42,812 bases of DNA, taken from NCBI GenBank assembly GCA_903954065.1, contig CAJBME010000008.1:1-42812 (forward strand), read 5' to 3'. Position numbers and translations under genes: made by a program. The notes under the pieces are model-generated. The model searched no databases. It worked only from the letters and a program-made list of their open reading frames with translations, and had not been told where the DNA came from. Positions 17,562 to 26,208 of the stretch are shown here, one piece after another. The number at the start of each line of letters is the position of its first letter. The first letter of the stretch is position 1. The stretch comes from an uncultured bacterium (GTDB lineage Bacteria; Verrucomicrobiota; Verrucomicrobiia; Verrucomicrobiales; V1-33).

Positions 17562-20500
17562 TTACACTTTAGCCGAGACGGGGGCGGCGGCTGGGGTCGG
17601 GGCCGCGGCGGGGGCTTGTTTCGGCTGGACCTTCCAAAACTTCTTTTGGGAGGCTGGCCAGTCGGACAACAGGGCCGAGGCTTTGGCGCTGTCGGTGGCG
17701 TCGAGGTGGTTGTAGGTCAACTCTTGAAGCAGGGCGATGTCGGCGATATCGTCTACGGGCCTGAGTTCGATCATCTCGAGATTAGCCAGTTGGGGGAAAT
17801 GACCGGTTTCGTCGAGCACGTAAGCGATGCCGCCGGACATACCGGCGCCGAAATTCCGGCCGACGGGTCCGAGGATGACGACCACGCCATTGGTCATGTA
17901 TTCGCACCCGTGGTCACCGACGCCCTCGACGACGGCGGTGGCTCCGGAGTTGCGAACGGCGAAGCGTTCGCCGGCGCGGCCGTTGGCGAAGAGGTGACCG
18001 CCACTGGCTCCGTAGAGGCAGGTATTGCCGAGGATGCTGTTGTCGGTCGGCACAAAGCCGGTTTTGTCGGGCGGGCGGACGATGATTTTCCCGCCGGTCA
18101 TGCCTTTGCCGACGTAGTCATTGGCTTCACCGGTGAGGCGGAGGACAATGCCGCCGCAGAGGAAAGTGCCGAAGCTTTGTCCGGCGCTACCATGAAGATC
18201 GATGGTGATGGTTCCTTCGGGCAGGCCGTGATCACCATGGAGAAAAGCCACCTCGCCGCTCAGTTTAGTACCGATGTTGCGGTGGGTATTCTGAATGTCG
18301 AAGCTAAGGCGGACCGGCATTTTATCGCGGATGGCGTCTTTGGCGCGCTGGATGATTTTGTCATCGAGCGGGTGGTCGTGGAGGCCGTCGTTACGATTTT
18401 CGAGGCAGCGGCGCGGGAGGTCGAGGTTTTTGGCGCTGGCCACGTCGTGCAGCAGTTTTGAGAGGTCGAGGGCATTGGCCTTTGGGTGGCCGGGCACGAT
18501 TCGTTGTTGGAGGTATTCCGGGCGGCCGATGATTTCGTCGAGGCGTCGGACGCCGAGGGCGGCGAGGTGATGTCGGACTTCTTCGGCGACGGCATTGAAG
18601 AAGTTGATGACATGTTCTTTTTTGCCTTTGAATTTGGCGCGCAGGTCATCGCGCTGAGTGGCTACGCCGACGGGGCAAGTATTGAGGTGGCATTGGCGCA
18701 CGTAGACGCAGCCGAGGGCGATGAGGGCGATGGTGCCGAAGTTATATTCTTCGGCGCCGAGGATGGCGGCGTGGACGATGTCGAGACCGGTGCGCAGGCC
18801 TCCATCGGTCCGAAGAGTTACGCGGCTGCGCAAATTATTGAGCATCAATACTTGCTGAGTCTCGGCGAGTCCGAGTTCCCATGGCAAGCCGGCGTGTTTG
18901 ATGGAAGAAATCGGGGAGGCGCCGGTTCCGCCTTCGTGACCGGAGATGAGGATGATGTCGGCATTGGCCTTGGCGACGCCGGCGGCGATGGTGCCGACGC
19001 CTGTTTCTGCGACCAATTTGACGCAGATGCGGGCGCGGGGATTGACCTCTTTGAGGTCATGGATGAGCTGCGCCAGATCCTCGATGGAGTAGATATCGTG
19101 GTGGGGCGGCGGCGAGATGAGTTGAACGCCGGGTTGGGTGCGGCGCAGTCGCGCGATTAGGGCATTGACCTTGTAGCCGGGGAGCTGTCCGCCCTCGCCG
19201 GGTTTAGCGCCCTGAGCCATTTTAATCTCAATTTCCTCGGCGCTGGCGAGGTATTCTGCGGTGACCCCGAAGCGGCCTGAGGCGACCTGTTTGATCTTGG
19301 AATTGAGCCATGAGCCATCGGCGCGGTGTTTGAAGCGGACGGGGTCTTCGCCGCCTTCACCGGAGTTCGACTTGCCGCCGATTTCGTTCATGGCTTCGGC
19401 CAGCGCCTCGTGGGCTTCGGGCGAGATGGCCCCCAGCGACATGGCGGCGGTGGTGAAGCGGACGCGGATGGCCTCGATGGGTTCCACCTCGTCGAGGGGA
19501 ATAGGCGAGCCGAGTTTGGCAGGGTTAAAAGTAAAGAGGTCGTGCAGGGCAATCGGCTGGACGCTCTTAATTTCGTTGACGTAAGCGGCGTATTTTGCCG
19601 GATCGTTCTCTCGGACGAAGGTGTGGAAATTTTTGATGGTCTGGCCGTGCAGGGCGTGTTTTTCACCTTCGCGGCGGAACCGGTAGAATCCGGGGTCGCC
19701 GAGTTTGATTTCTTGGGGAACGGCGGCGCCGAAACCGGCGTGATGGCGCATGAGCGATTCTTGGGCGATCTGCGTAAAGCCGATGCCCTCGATTTGGCTG
19801 GGGGTGCCGGTGAAGGCAAAATCGGTCAGTTCGCTGCTGAGGCCGACGGCTTCGAAGATCTGCGCGCCTTGATAGCTTTGGAGGCAGGAGATCCCCATTT
19901 TGGACATGATCTTGAGCACGCCTTTTTCCAGGGCGGCCCGGTATTTGACGAGGGCCTCATCGAGGGGTTTGCCTGCAAACACCTTGCCGGAAGCATCTTT
20001 CTGGAGCAATTCCCGGACGGTTTCCGCGCCAAGATAAGGGCAGACGGCTTGCGCTCCGTATCCAAAAAGACAACTGACTTGATGCACGTCTCGTGCTTCG
20101 CCGGTATCGACCACGATGGACAGGCGCAGTCGTTTGGCGCAGCGGACGAGGTGGTGGTGCACGGCGCCGGTGGCGAGCAGAGCCGGCACCGCGACCCGGT
20201 CGTGGTCGACGGCCCGGTCGGACAGGATCAGGATGCGGATCCCGTCATCGACCGCTTGTTCGGCTTCGGCGCAGAGACGGCGGACGGCCGCTTCCAAGCC
20301 TGAGGTATCCGCGGCGACGGGCCAGGTGCTGTCCAGAGTGCGGGCGGGAAACGTTTCGCTTAATGATTTCAGTTTTTCCAGTTCGTGATCAAAGAGAAAC
20401 GGTGTTTCCAGCCAGATGACTTTGGCATGATCGGCGGTTTCGGCGAGGAAGTTGCGATACCAGCCGAGGGCGACTCCAAGCGACATGACGAGGCGCTCGC

Positions 20501-22127
20501 GAATCGGATCGATCGGCGGATTGGTGACCTGAGCAAAGAGTTGTTTGAAGTAGGTGAAGAGGACGCGTGGTTGGAGGCTGAGTACCGAGAGGGCGGCGTC
20601 GTCGCCCATGCTGTAGGTCCCTTCCATGCCTTCTTTGATCATGGGGGTGATCACCATGTTCAGCTCCTCGTCGGTGTAGCCGAAAGCTGCCTGCTTTTGA
20701 GAAAGCCCCAAGATATCGAGATCTCCGGTGGGGGTGGGAATGGACGGTCCTGCGAGGGTGGCGAATTCCACGCGGTGGCGGGCGAGCCATTCGGCGTACG
20801 GATGGCGGGAAGCCAGCGCTTGTTTAATTTCGGCGTTGAATCGGATGGTTTGGGCGACGGTATCGACCACCATACTTTCGCCTGGGGCGAGGCGGCCTTT
20901 TTGGATCACGGTTTCGTCATCGAGCTGAACCAGTCCTACTTCTGAGCCGGCGGCGATCAGTCCGTCTTTGGTGATTTTGAATCGTGATGGACGCAGGCCG
21001 TTCCGGTCCAAGGCGGCGCAGATGCTGCGACCGTCGGAGCAAACGATGGCGGCCGGGCCGTCCCATGGTTCGGAAAAACTTTCCTGATACCGATAAAAGG
21101 CTTTTTCCGCCTCGCTGGTGAACGGGTCGATGCCGTAAGCGGGCGGCACGAGCAAGGCCATGGCCTGTTCGGGCTGGCGTCCGGAGAGGACCAGCAATTC
21201 CAGGGCGGCATTGAGGCTGGCCGAGTCCGATTCCCGTGGGTCGCACACTGGGGCGAGATTGGCGACGTCTGCTCCCCACAGTGGGCTTTCGAAATCGGTT
21301 TCTCTTGAGCGCATCCAGTTGCGGTTTCCTTTAACCGTATTGATTTCGCCGTTATGGCAGAGCATCGAGAACGGATGGGCCAACGGCCATGTAGGGAAAG
21401 TATTGGTGCTGAAGCGCTGGTGAAACAAGCAGAGGCTCGTCTCATACGCTGGATTTTCCAAGTCTCCGTAGAATTTCGCGAGTGCGGTGGGAAGGCAGAG
21501 GGCTTTGTAGACGATGCTGCGGTGCGAGCATGAGGCGATGTAGACGGGTTCGTCGGTCAAGCCGGCTTCGAAGCAGCGGCGGACGATCAATTTTCGCGTC
21601 AGGTAGAGCTCGCGTTCATAGGTATCGGCGTCCATGCCGGATGGGCGGGCAAACAGGAGTTGGCGGATGCTCGGGCGCATCAGGCGCGCTTTGTCACCTA
21701 GTTCATTCTTGTTTTGTGGCGGCATGCGCCATCCGAGGACGGTGAGACCGCGTTCCTTTGCTGTCTCGACAGCGATCTTTTTCGCCAGCGTGCGCTGCTC
21801 AACATCGCGCCGCGGCAGAAACATCATCGCGACACCCAGATCATCAGGACCATTTTCCAAAACAATCCCTTTCTCCTGTAACCAAGGTTCGAAAATCTTG
21901 AACGGTATCTGCGTGAGTACCCCGGCCCCGTCTCCCGTTTTGCGGTCCGCATCGACCGCCCCCCGATGGGTGACCCGGCAGACGGACTGCAATCCAAACT
22001 GGAGGATGCGGTTGGACTTCTCCCCCTTGAAGGATGCGATAAAGCCCACCCCGCAGGCATCGCGCTCCAATTCTGGGCGATGCAGCGAACCGGGAGAGGT
22101 CGTCGGAGTGCCGTGGCTAGTGATCAT
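17562..22127 (-). CDS. gltB: glutamate synthase large subunit GltB
   Basis: This subunit converts glutamine and 2-oxoglutarate to glutamate as part of GOGAT. At 1521 aa it has the full layout: a class II amidotransferase domain whose nucleophile is Cys25 in ACGVGF after a 24-residue propeptide, a central domain, an FMN-binding synthase domain (GGKSNSGEGGED, then IKQVASGRFGVTAEYL and GAKPGEGGQLPG), and the 3Fe-4S motif C-x5-C-x4-C in CVYVRQCHLNTCPVG. The C-terminal beta-helix (GXGXG) domain has ANDYVGKGMTGGKI and NFGAGMSGGIAYVLDE. No small subunit gene gltD is adjacent. The structured upstream region suggests regulation. Confidence 0.97.
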   Translation of the reverse strand: MITSHGTPTTSPGSLHRPELERDACGVGFIASFKGEKSNRILQFGLQSVCRVTHRGAVDADRKTGDGAGVLTQIPFKIFEPWLQEKGIVLENGPDDLGVAMMFLPRRDVEQRTLAKKIAVETAKERGLTVLGWRMPPQNKNELGDKARLMRPSIRQLLFARPSGMDADTYERELYLTRKLIVRRCFEAGLTDEPVYIASCSHRSIVYKALCLPTALAKFYGDLENPAYETSLCLFHQRFSTNTFPTWPLAHPFSMLCHNGEINTVKGNRNWMRSRETDFESPLWGADVANLAPVCDPRESDSASLNAALELLVLSGRQPEQAMALLVPPAYGIDPFTSEAEKAFYRYQESFSEPWDGPAAIVCSDGRSICAALDRNGLRPSRFKITKDGLIAAGSEVGLVQLDDETVIQKGRLAPGESMVVDTVAQTIRFNAEIKQALASRHPYAEWLARHRVEFATLAGPSIPTPTGDLDILGLSQKQAAFGYTDEELNMVITPMIKEGMEGTYSMGDDAALSVLSLQPRVLFTYFKQLFAQVTNPPIDPIRERLVMSLGVALGWYRNFLAETADHAKVIWLETPFLFDHELEKLKSLSETFPARTLDSTWPVAADTSGLEAAVRRLCAEAEQAVDDGIRILILSDRAVDHDRVAVPALLATGAVHHHLVRCAKRLRLSIVVDTGEARDVHQVSCLFGYGAQAVCPYLGAETVRELLQKDASGKVFAGKPLDEALVKYRAALEKGVLKIMSKMGISCLQSYQGAQIFEAVGLSSELTDFAFTGTPSQIEGIGFTQIAQESLMRHHAGFGAAVPQEIKLGDPGFYRFRREGEKHALHGQTIKNFHTFVRENDPAKYAAYVNEIKSVQPIALHDLFTFNPAKLGSPIPLDEVEPIEAIRVRFTTAAMSLGAISPEAHEALAEAMNEIGGKSNSGEGGEDPVRFKHRADGSWLNSKIKQVASGRFGVTAEYLASAEEIEIKMAQGAKPGEGGQLPGYKVNALIARLRRTQPGVQLISPPPHHDIYSIEDLAQLIHDLKEVNPRARICVKLVAETGVGTIAAGVAKANADIILISGHEGGTGASPISSIKHAGLPWELGLAETQQVLMLNNLRSRVTLRTDGGLRTGLDIVHAAILGAEEYNFGTIALIALGCVYVRQCHLNTCPVGVATQRDDLRAKFKGKKEHVINFFNAVAEEVRHHLAALGVRRLDEIIGRPEYLQQRIVPGHPKANALDLSKLLHDVASAKNLDLPRRCLENRNDGLHDHPLDDKIIQRAKDAIRDKMPVRLSFDIQNTHRNIGTKLSGEVAFLHGDHGLPEGTITIDLHGSAGQSFGTFLCGGIVLRLTGEANDYVGKGMTGGKIIVRPPDKTGFVPTDNSILGNTCLYGASGGHLFANGRAGERFAVRNSGATAVVEGVGDHGCEYMTNGVVVILGPVGRNFGAGMSGGIAYVLDETGHFPQLANLEMIELRPVDDIADIALLQELTYNHLDATDSAKASALLSDWPASQKKFWKVQPKQAPAAAPTPAAAPVSAKV

Positions 22128-22154
22128 AAAGCTTAAAAAAAATCGCGGTTAAGC

Positions 22155-22209
22155 GCTCAGTGAGCATTTGCGATGCCGGATTCGGCCTGCAGCGCGTGAT
22201 CGGCATCGC
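22155..22209 (-). promoter_or_regulatory. structured leader upstream of gltB
   Basis: Two inverted repeats lie between the proposed promoter and the gltB start. One is a 9-bp perfect pair GCGATGCCG (22170-22178) and CGGCATCGC (22201-22209) around a 22-nt loop. The other is a short palindrome GCTCA-G-TGAGC (22155-22165). They could form hairpins in the 5' leader or serve as protein sites. No known riboswitch fold was recognised. Confidence 0.4.
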
Positions 22210-22252
22210 GGGGAGGTGGATGGTAGACGCCTCTTGTCTCGCGTGCAAATAC

Positions 22253-22290
22253 CATATATGACCCGGTCAGAACTCGGTCAGGCCGGTCAG
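22253..22290 (-). promoter_or_regulatory. candidate gltB promoter with three direct repeats
   Basis: On the minus strand CTGACC (22276-22281) and TATATG (22253-22258) are separated by 17 bp. The first matches the -35 consensus at 4 of 6 positions, the second the -10 at 4 of 6. The sequence CTGACCG occurs three times, at 22264-22270, 22275-22281 and 22284-22290, spaced by about one helix turn, so a regulator could bind one DNA face across the -35 region. The transcript would have a leader of about 120 nt. Confidence 0.38.
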
Positions 22291-22381
22291 AGTCGCCTCC
22301 TGCATCGAGTGGTGGCGGAGGTGGCGGGTGATTTGCGGTTTTGACCGGCGGAACTGGCGGGGGTGAGTAGAGTGGGAATGG

Positions 22382-22909
22382 ATGATGAAAGAGTATTCTG
22401 CGCCATGGGGTTGGTCGTTGCGGATTGTTTCCGCATTGGCGACGGCGGGGTGTGCGGTGGGTGCGGTGTTGATGTGGTGTTCTGATCAGTTATTGGTGCG
22501 TTGGCTGGCGTGGTTGCCGTTGGCGGTGATTGTCGGGTCGATGTTGTTTCTGATCCGGGGGTATCGTGTGACCTCGGAGGAGATTTGGGTACGCCGTTTG
22601 TTTTGGTGCACGCGGGTGTCCTTGGCGGAGTTAATGTCGGCTCGGGTTGAGTCTGGGGCGATGCGATGGAGTGTGCGGTTGTGGGGCAATGGAGGTTTTT
22701 TTTCGTTTACGGGGTTTTATTTCAACCGGTTGTTGGGCCGGTATCGGGCGTGGGTGACGGACCCCCGTCGGGTGGTGGTGTTGCGGTTTCCGGCCCGCAC
22801 GGTGGTGATTTCACCGGCGGAGCCGGAGGACTTTATTCGGGATGTAGAGCGGTGTATGATGGCGCGCCTGCGCCGGGCGGAGGCGATGAGCGGAGAGCTG
22901 GGAGAATGA
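22382..22909 (+). CDS. small membrane protein with a bacterial PH-like domain
   Basis: A 175-aa protein with two membrane segments near the N-terminus (about residues 15-33, IVSALATAGCAVGAVLMWC; and 41-59, WLAWLPLAVIVGSMLFLIR). A soluble part follows with YRVTSEEIWVRRLFWCTRVSLAEL, an alternating strand pattern typical of bacterial pleckstrin-homology-type domains, and ends with a helix (PEDFIRDVERCMM). Exact function unknown. A GTGGGA lies close before the start, which has two adjacent ATG codons. It is followed 73 bp later by dtd. Confidence 0.7.
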   Translation: MMKEYSAPWGWSLRIVSALATAGCAVGAVLMWCSDQLLVRWLAWLPLAVIVGSMLFLIRGYRVTSEEIWVRRLFWCTRVSLAELMSARVESGAMRWSVRLWGNGGFFSFTGFYFNRLLGRYRAWVTDPRRVVVLRFPARTVVISPAEPEDFIRDVERCMMARLRRAEAMSGELGE

Positions 22910-22982
22910 CGGGGGGGGATTCATGGGGAGGAGGCAAAAATTTTCAAGGCATCTGGCGGGGGATGGGGTTTAGGTGTAGGCG

Positions 22983-23435
22983 ATGCGACTCTTATTGCAG
23001 CGAGTGAGTCACGCGACCGTGACGATTGATGGGCGGGAGACGGCCCGCATTGGGCGTGGTTTTTTGATTTTTGTCGGGGTTGAGGCGGCCGACACGGGAG
23101 AGGATGCCTCTTGGCTGGCTGGAAAAGTTGCCAAGATGCGGTTGTTTGCTGATGTGGAAGGGGCGATGAACCTTTCTCTGGCTGAAGTGGCCGGTGAGGT
23201 GTTGGTGGTCAGCCAGTTCACCCTGCACGCGAGTACAAAAAAAGGTAATCGACCGAGCTTCATTCGGGCGGCCCGGCCGGAAGCCGCCATTCCTTTGTAT
23301 GAGGGTTTCATCCTTCTGTTGCAAAAGGAACTCGGGAAACCCGTGGCGACCGGACAGTTTGGGGCTGATATGCGGGTGGCTCTGGAGAATGACGGGCCGG
23401 TCACGATTTGGATTGATTCCAAGGCCCGGGAATGA
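22983..23435 (+). CDS. dtd: D-aminoacyl-tRNA deacylase
   Basis: This enzyme removes D-amino acids wrongly attached to tRNA, in the cytoplasm. At 150 aa it has the normal family length. The signature segments are MRLLLQRVSHATVTIDG at the start, VSQFTLHASTKKGNRPSF in the middle (the SQFTL catalytic box), and the C-terminal NDGPVTIWIDSK. A TAGG-like sequence lies just before the ATG. It lies behind the small membrane protein gene on the same strand and converges with the sulfatase gene. Confidence 0.96.
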   Translation: MRLLLQRVSHATVTIDGRETARIGRGFLIFVGVEAADTGEDASWLAGKVAKMRLFADVEGAMNLSLAEVAGEVLVVSQFTLHASTKKGNRPSFIRAARPEAAIPLYEGFILLLQKELGKPVATGQFGADMRVALENDGPVTIWIDSKARE

Positions 23436-23518
23436 AATCGGCGTGGGTGGTGGGATGATGACCGCCGCTCGGCGCAGCGCAGTGATGGGGTTGTCCTTTT
23501 TCGGGCTTGATGGAGTGA

Positions 23519-24982
23519 CTAGTTTTTCGGCGGAGTGGCCACGGTGGCGGGGGCTCGGACACCTATTCCGGTGCGGTGCGTGAGGGTGTCGCCGAGTTCG
23601 TTGCGGCAGGATTCGGCGAATGCGAGCAGGCGTTCCATGACGTCAGGATGGGTGGGGGCGACGTCGGTGGATTCAGAGATGTCATTTTGCAGGTCGTAAA
23701 GTGCCGGGCTGGACAGCTGGGTGTTTTCGTAGCGCACGGGCTGGCCGCCTACGCCGCCGGCGCGTCCGTTCAGGGTGCGGTAGCGGTGGGGCAGCAGTAG
23801 TTTCCACCGGCCGTCGCCGCTGATCACGGCCTGCAGTTCGTTTTGCGCATACCACAGTCCGTAGCCGGTGTGTGGAGAAGCGGCGTCTGGCTGGCCGGAG
23901 AGCAGTGGCCACACGTCGCGTCCGTCGACCGGCAGGGCTGGCGGCGCGGCGCCGATGAGTTGGGCCAGCGTGGGCAGCAGGTCGATGGTCATGATCATCG
24001 AGTCGTTGACGGTGCCGGCGGGCAGTCGCTCGGGCCAGCGCATCAGGCAGGGGACGCGAATGCCTCCTTCCCAGACCGTGCCTTTGCCTTCTCGGAGCGG
24101 ACCGGCGCTTCCGGCGTGGGCGCCATAACTCAGCCATGGACCATTGTCACTGGTGAAGATAACCAGCGTGTTTTGGGTCAATCCGTGCCGGTCCAGAGCG
24201 GCTAACACCTGGCCGACAGACCAATCGATTTCCATCATGACGTCTCCAAAAATTCCATGCGTAGACTTGCCGGAGAACGCCTCGCTGACATGAAGCGGCA
24301 CATGTGGCATGGGGTGGGCCAGATAGAAAAAAAACGGCTGATCGTGATGCCGGTCGATAAATGAGACGGCTCGCTCCGTGAGGCGCTTGGTCAGCTGGCT
24401 TTGTTCTTCCGGGGTGACTTCTTCATCGACGATGCGGCCATTTTCCATGAGGGGCAGCGGAGGGTAAGCATCTGGTCCGGCCTCGGGGTGGTGGGGCCAC
24501 ATGTCGTTTGAGTATGGCAGGCCGAAAGATTCGTCGAACCCGTGATGAGGGGGCAGGAAGGGTTCATGGTGACCGAGGTGCCATTTACCGGCCATGCCGG
24601 TGGCATATCCTTGGGCTTTCATGAGTTCGGCCAGAGTTGTTTCATTCGGATGCAGACCGTGGGATGATGATGGGCCGAGGGCGCCATGAAGGCCGATGCG
24701 GTTGGGATAACATCCGGTGAGTAGGGCGGCGCGGGACGCGGAACAGACGGCCTGAGCGACATGGAAGTTGGTGTACTTCACTCCGTCGCGGGCCAAGCTG
24801 TCGAGGTGAGGCGTGGAAAATCCAGTGGCTCCGAAAGCGCCGACGTCCCCGTAGCCTTGATCATCTGTAAAAATAAGCACGACATTAGGCGGGGGGGCTG
24901 CGGCCAGAGCTGGCTGGAGGCTGGTTAGAAGCAGGACGGCCGCGGCCATGGCGTGGAAAAAATGTGATGGGGACATGGTCAT
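23519..24982 (-). CDS. exported sulfatase (arylsulfatase type)
   Basis: A 487-aa sulfatase that removes sulfate esters, probably from glycans, in the periplasm or outside. A signal peptide (FFHAMAAAVLLLTSLQPALA) precedes the domain. The metal-binding start NVVLIFTDDQGYGDVG is followed by the formylglycine motif CSASR in AVCSASRAALLTG. Alanine replaces the more usual proline, a known tolerated variant. GKWHLGHHEPFLPPHHGFD, IFTSDNGPWLSYG and WEGGIRVPCLMRWP complete the site. The frame opens 105 bp further upstream, but 24982 begins the signal peptide. It is divergent by about 100 bp from a Gfo/Idh/MocA oxidoreductase. No dedicated maturase gene is adjacent. Confidence 0.94.
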   Translation of the reverse strand: MTMSPSHFFHAMAAAVLLLTSLQPALAAAPPPNVVLIFTDDQGYGDVGAFGATGFSTPHLDSLARDGVKYTNFHVAQAVCSASRAALLTGCYPNRIGLHGALGPSSSHGLHPNETTLAELMKAQGYATGMAGKWHLGHHEPFLPPHHGFDESFGLPYSNDMWPHHPEAGPDAYPPLPLMENGRIVDEEVTPEEQSQLTKRLTERAVSFIDRHHDQPFFFYLAHPMPHVPLHVSEAFSGKSTHGIFGDVMMEIDWSVGQVLAALDRHGLTQNTLVIFTSDNGPWLSYGAHAGSAGPLREGKGTVWEGGIRVPCLMRWPERLPAGTVNDSMIMTIDLLPTLAQLIGAAPPALPVDGRDVWPLLSGQPDAASPHTGYGLWYAQNELQAVISGDGRWKLLLPHRYRTLNGRAGGVGGQPVRYENTQLSSPALYDLQNDISESTDVAPTHPDVMERLLAFAESCRNELGDTLTHRTGIGVRAPATVATPPKN

Positions 24983-25085
24983 GGGTCTTGATTTTGACAG
25001 GCGGATTTTTCGGATCGACTTCAGTGGTGGGGTTGGGCGGAGTGAAATCACTTGAGGGGCCACCTTCTGGAGGGAAGAGTCGGGC

Positions 25086-26165
25086 ATGAATCAACGTCGT
25101 TGGAGAATTGCCGGGATCAATTTCGATCATTTTCACATGGGGGATTTGCTTCGGTTTACGCAGGAGCATCCGCAAGCTGATCTGGTGGGTATTTGCGACC
25201 CTCAGCGGGAGCGGATGGAGGGGGCGCGGAAGAATTTCGGATTGCGTGACGACCAGATTTTCACTGACGAGCAGGCATGTTTGGCGGCGACCAAGCCGGA
25301 CGTCGTTTTGTTGTGTCCCAGTGCGGCGACGCATGCGGACTGGGTGGCGCGGGTGGCGCCGAGTGGGGCGCACTTGATGGTGGAGAAGCCGTTTGCGGCG
25401 ACTCTGGCTGAAGCTGACCGGATGGTGGCGGCGGCCCGTGCGGGTGGCGGCACGCTGGCCATCAACTGGCCGAGCGTCTGGAGTGCGAGTCATGTCTATG
25501 CTTTTGAACTGGCCGTACGCCAGCGTCTGGTGGGCACGATTACTGAGGTGCACACCTACGGTGGAAATCGCGGGCCGCTGTATCATGGGGCCGACAAAAT
25601 TGAGATGGAACCGACGGCCGAACAAAAGGCACAAAGCTGGTTCTACAAAAAGGCTGAAGGCGGTGGCTCGTTGCTTGATTATCTGGGGTATGGAACCACG
25701 ATGGCCACGTGGTATCTCGAAGGCCGAGCGCCCCGCGAAGTGAGTGCCATGACGTGGGCGACGCCGGGGCTAGAGGTGGATGAGCACTGTGTGGCGGTAT
25801 TGCGCTATGATGACGGGTTGTCGACGTGCGAGACCCGCTGGGGGACATTCACCGATCCTTGGACCCACCAACCTCAGCCGCGCTGCGGGTACGTCCTCAA
25901 AGGGACAGATGGCACCATCTCATCCTGGGATTATGCCGAAACTCTGCACGTGCAGACACGTGATTGTCCGCAGGGGCGCGATCTGCCTGTGCCTCCGCTC
26001 GTCGCTCCCCACCAAAACCCTATTCAACACTTTCTCCATCATCTGGAGACGGGCGCGCCGCTGATCGGACCGTTGACTCCGGAAATCTCGCGACTGGGTC
26101 AGCAGATTGTTGACACGGCTGTGCTGAGCGCTGCTACCGGCCGGGTTGAACGATTGGTGGGCTGA
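25086..26165 (+). CDS. Gfo/Idh/MocA-family oxidoreductase
   Basis: A 359-aa NAD(P)-dependent dehydrogenase. The N-terminal Rossmann part has an unusual first loop (WRIAGINFDHFHMGD) instead of the common GxGxxG. LVGICDPQRERM, VVLLCPSAATHADWV and the conserved VEKPFA (KP dyad, near residue 100) follow. The C-terminal part has GGGSLLDYLGYGTTMATWYL, the expected family pattern. It is divergent from the sulfatase gene and probably acts in the same glycan pathway. It differs from the other oxidoreductase at 9382-10548 in length and sequence, so the two are not recent duplicates. Confidence 0.88.
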   Translation: MNQRRWRIAGINFDHFHMGDLLRFTQEHPQADLVGICDPQRERMEGARKNFGLRDDQIFTDEQACLAATKPDVVLLCPSAATHADWVARVAPSGAHLMVEKPFAATLAEADRMVAAARAGGGTLAINWPSVWSASHVYAFELAVRQRLVGTITEVHTYGGNRGPLYHGADKIEMEPTAEQKAQSWFYKKAEGGGSLLDYLGYGTTMATWYLEGRAPREVSAMTWATPGLEVDEHCVAVLRYDDGLSTCETRWGTFTDPWTHQPQPRCGYVLKGTDGTISSWDYAETLHVQTRDCPQGRDLPVPPLVAPHQNPIQHFLHHLETGAPLIGPLTPEISRLGQQIVDTAVLSAATGRVERLVG

Positions 26166-26194
26166 CTTGTTTTCGATTTCCCCTCATTTACTGA

Positions 26195-26208
26195 CCTTCT
26201 TTAGAAGG
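26195..26208. terminator. short hairpin between convergent genes
   Basis: CCTTCT and AGAAGG flank two bases and overlap the stop codon of the MBOAT gene (26201-26203), at the end shared with the convergent oxidoreductase gene. It lacks a good T-run. It may be a weak terminator for the minus-strand operon. Confidence 0.3.

Noticed and set aside
17547..18461. Plus-strand open frame of 304 codons opposite gltB
   Set aside because: It covers the conserved C-terminal domain of gltB in antisense and has no start signal or recognisable domain.
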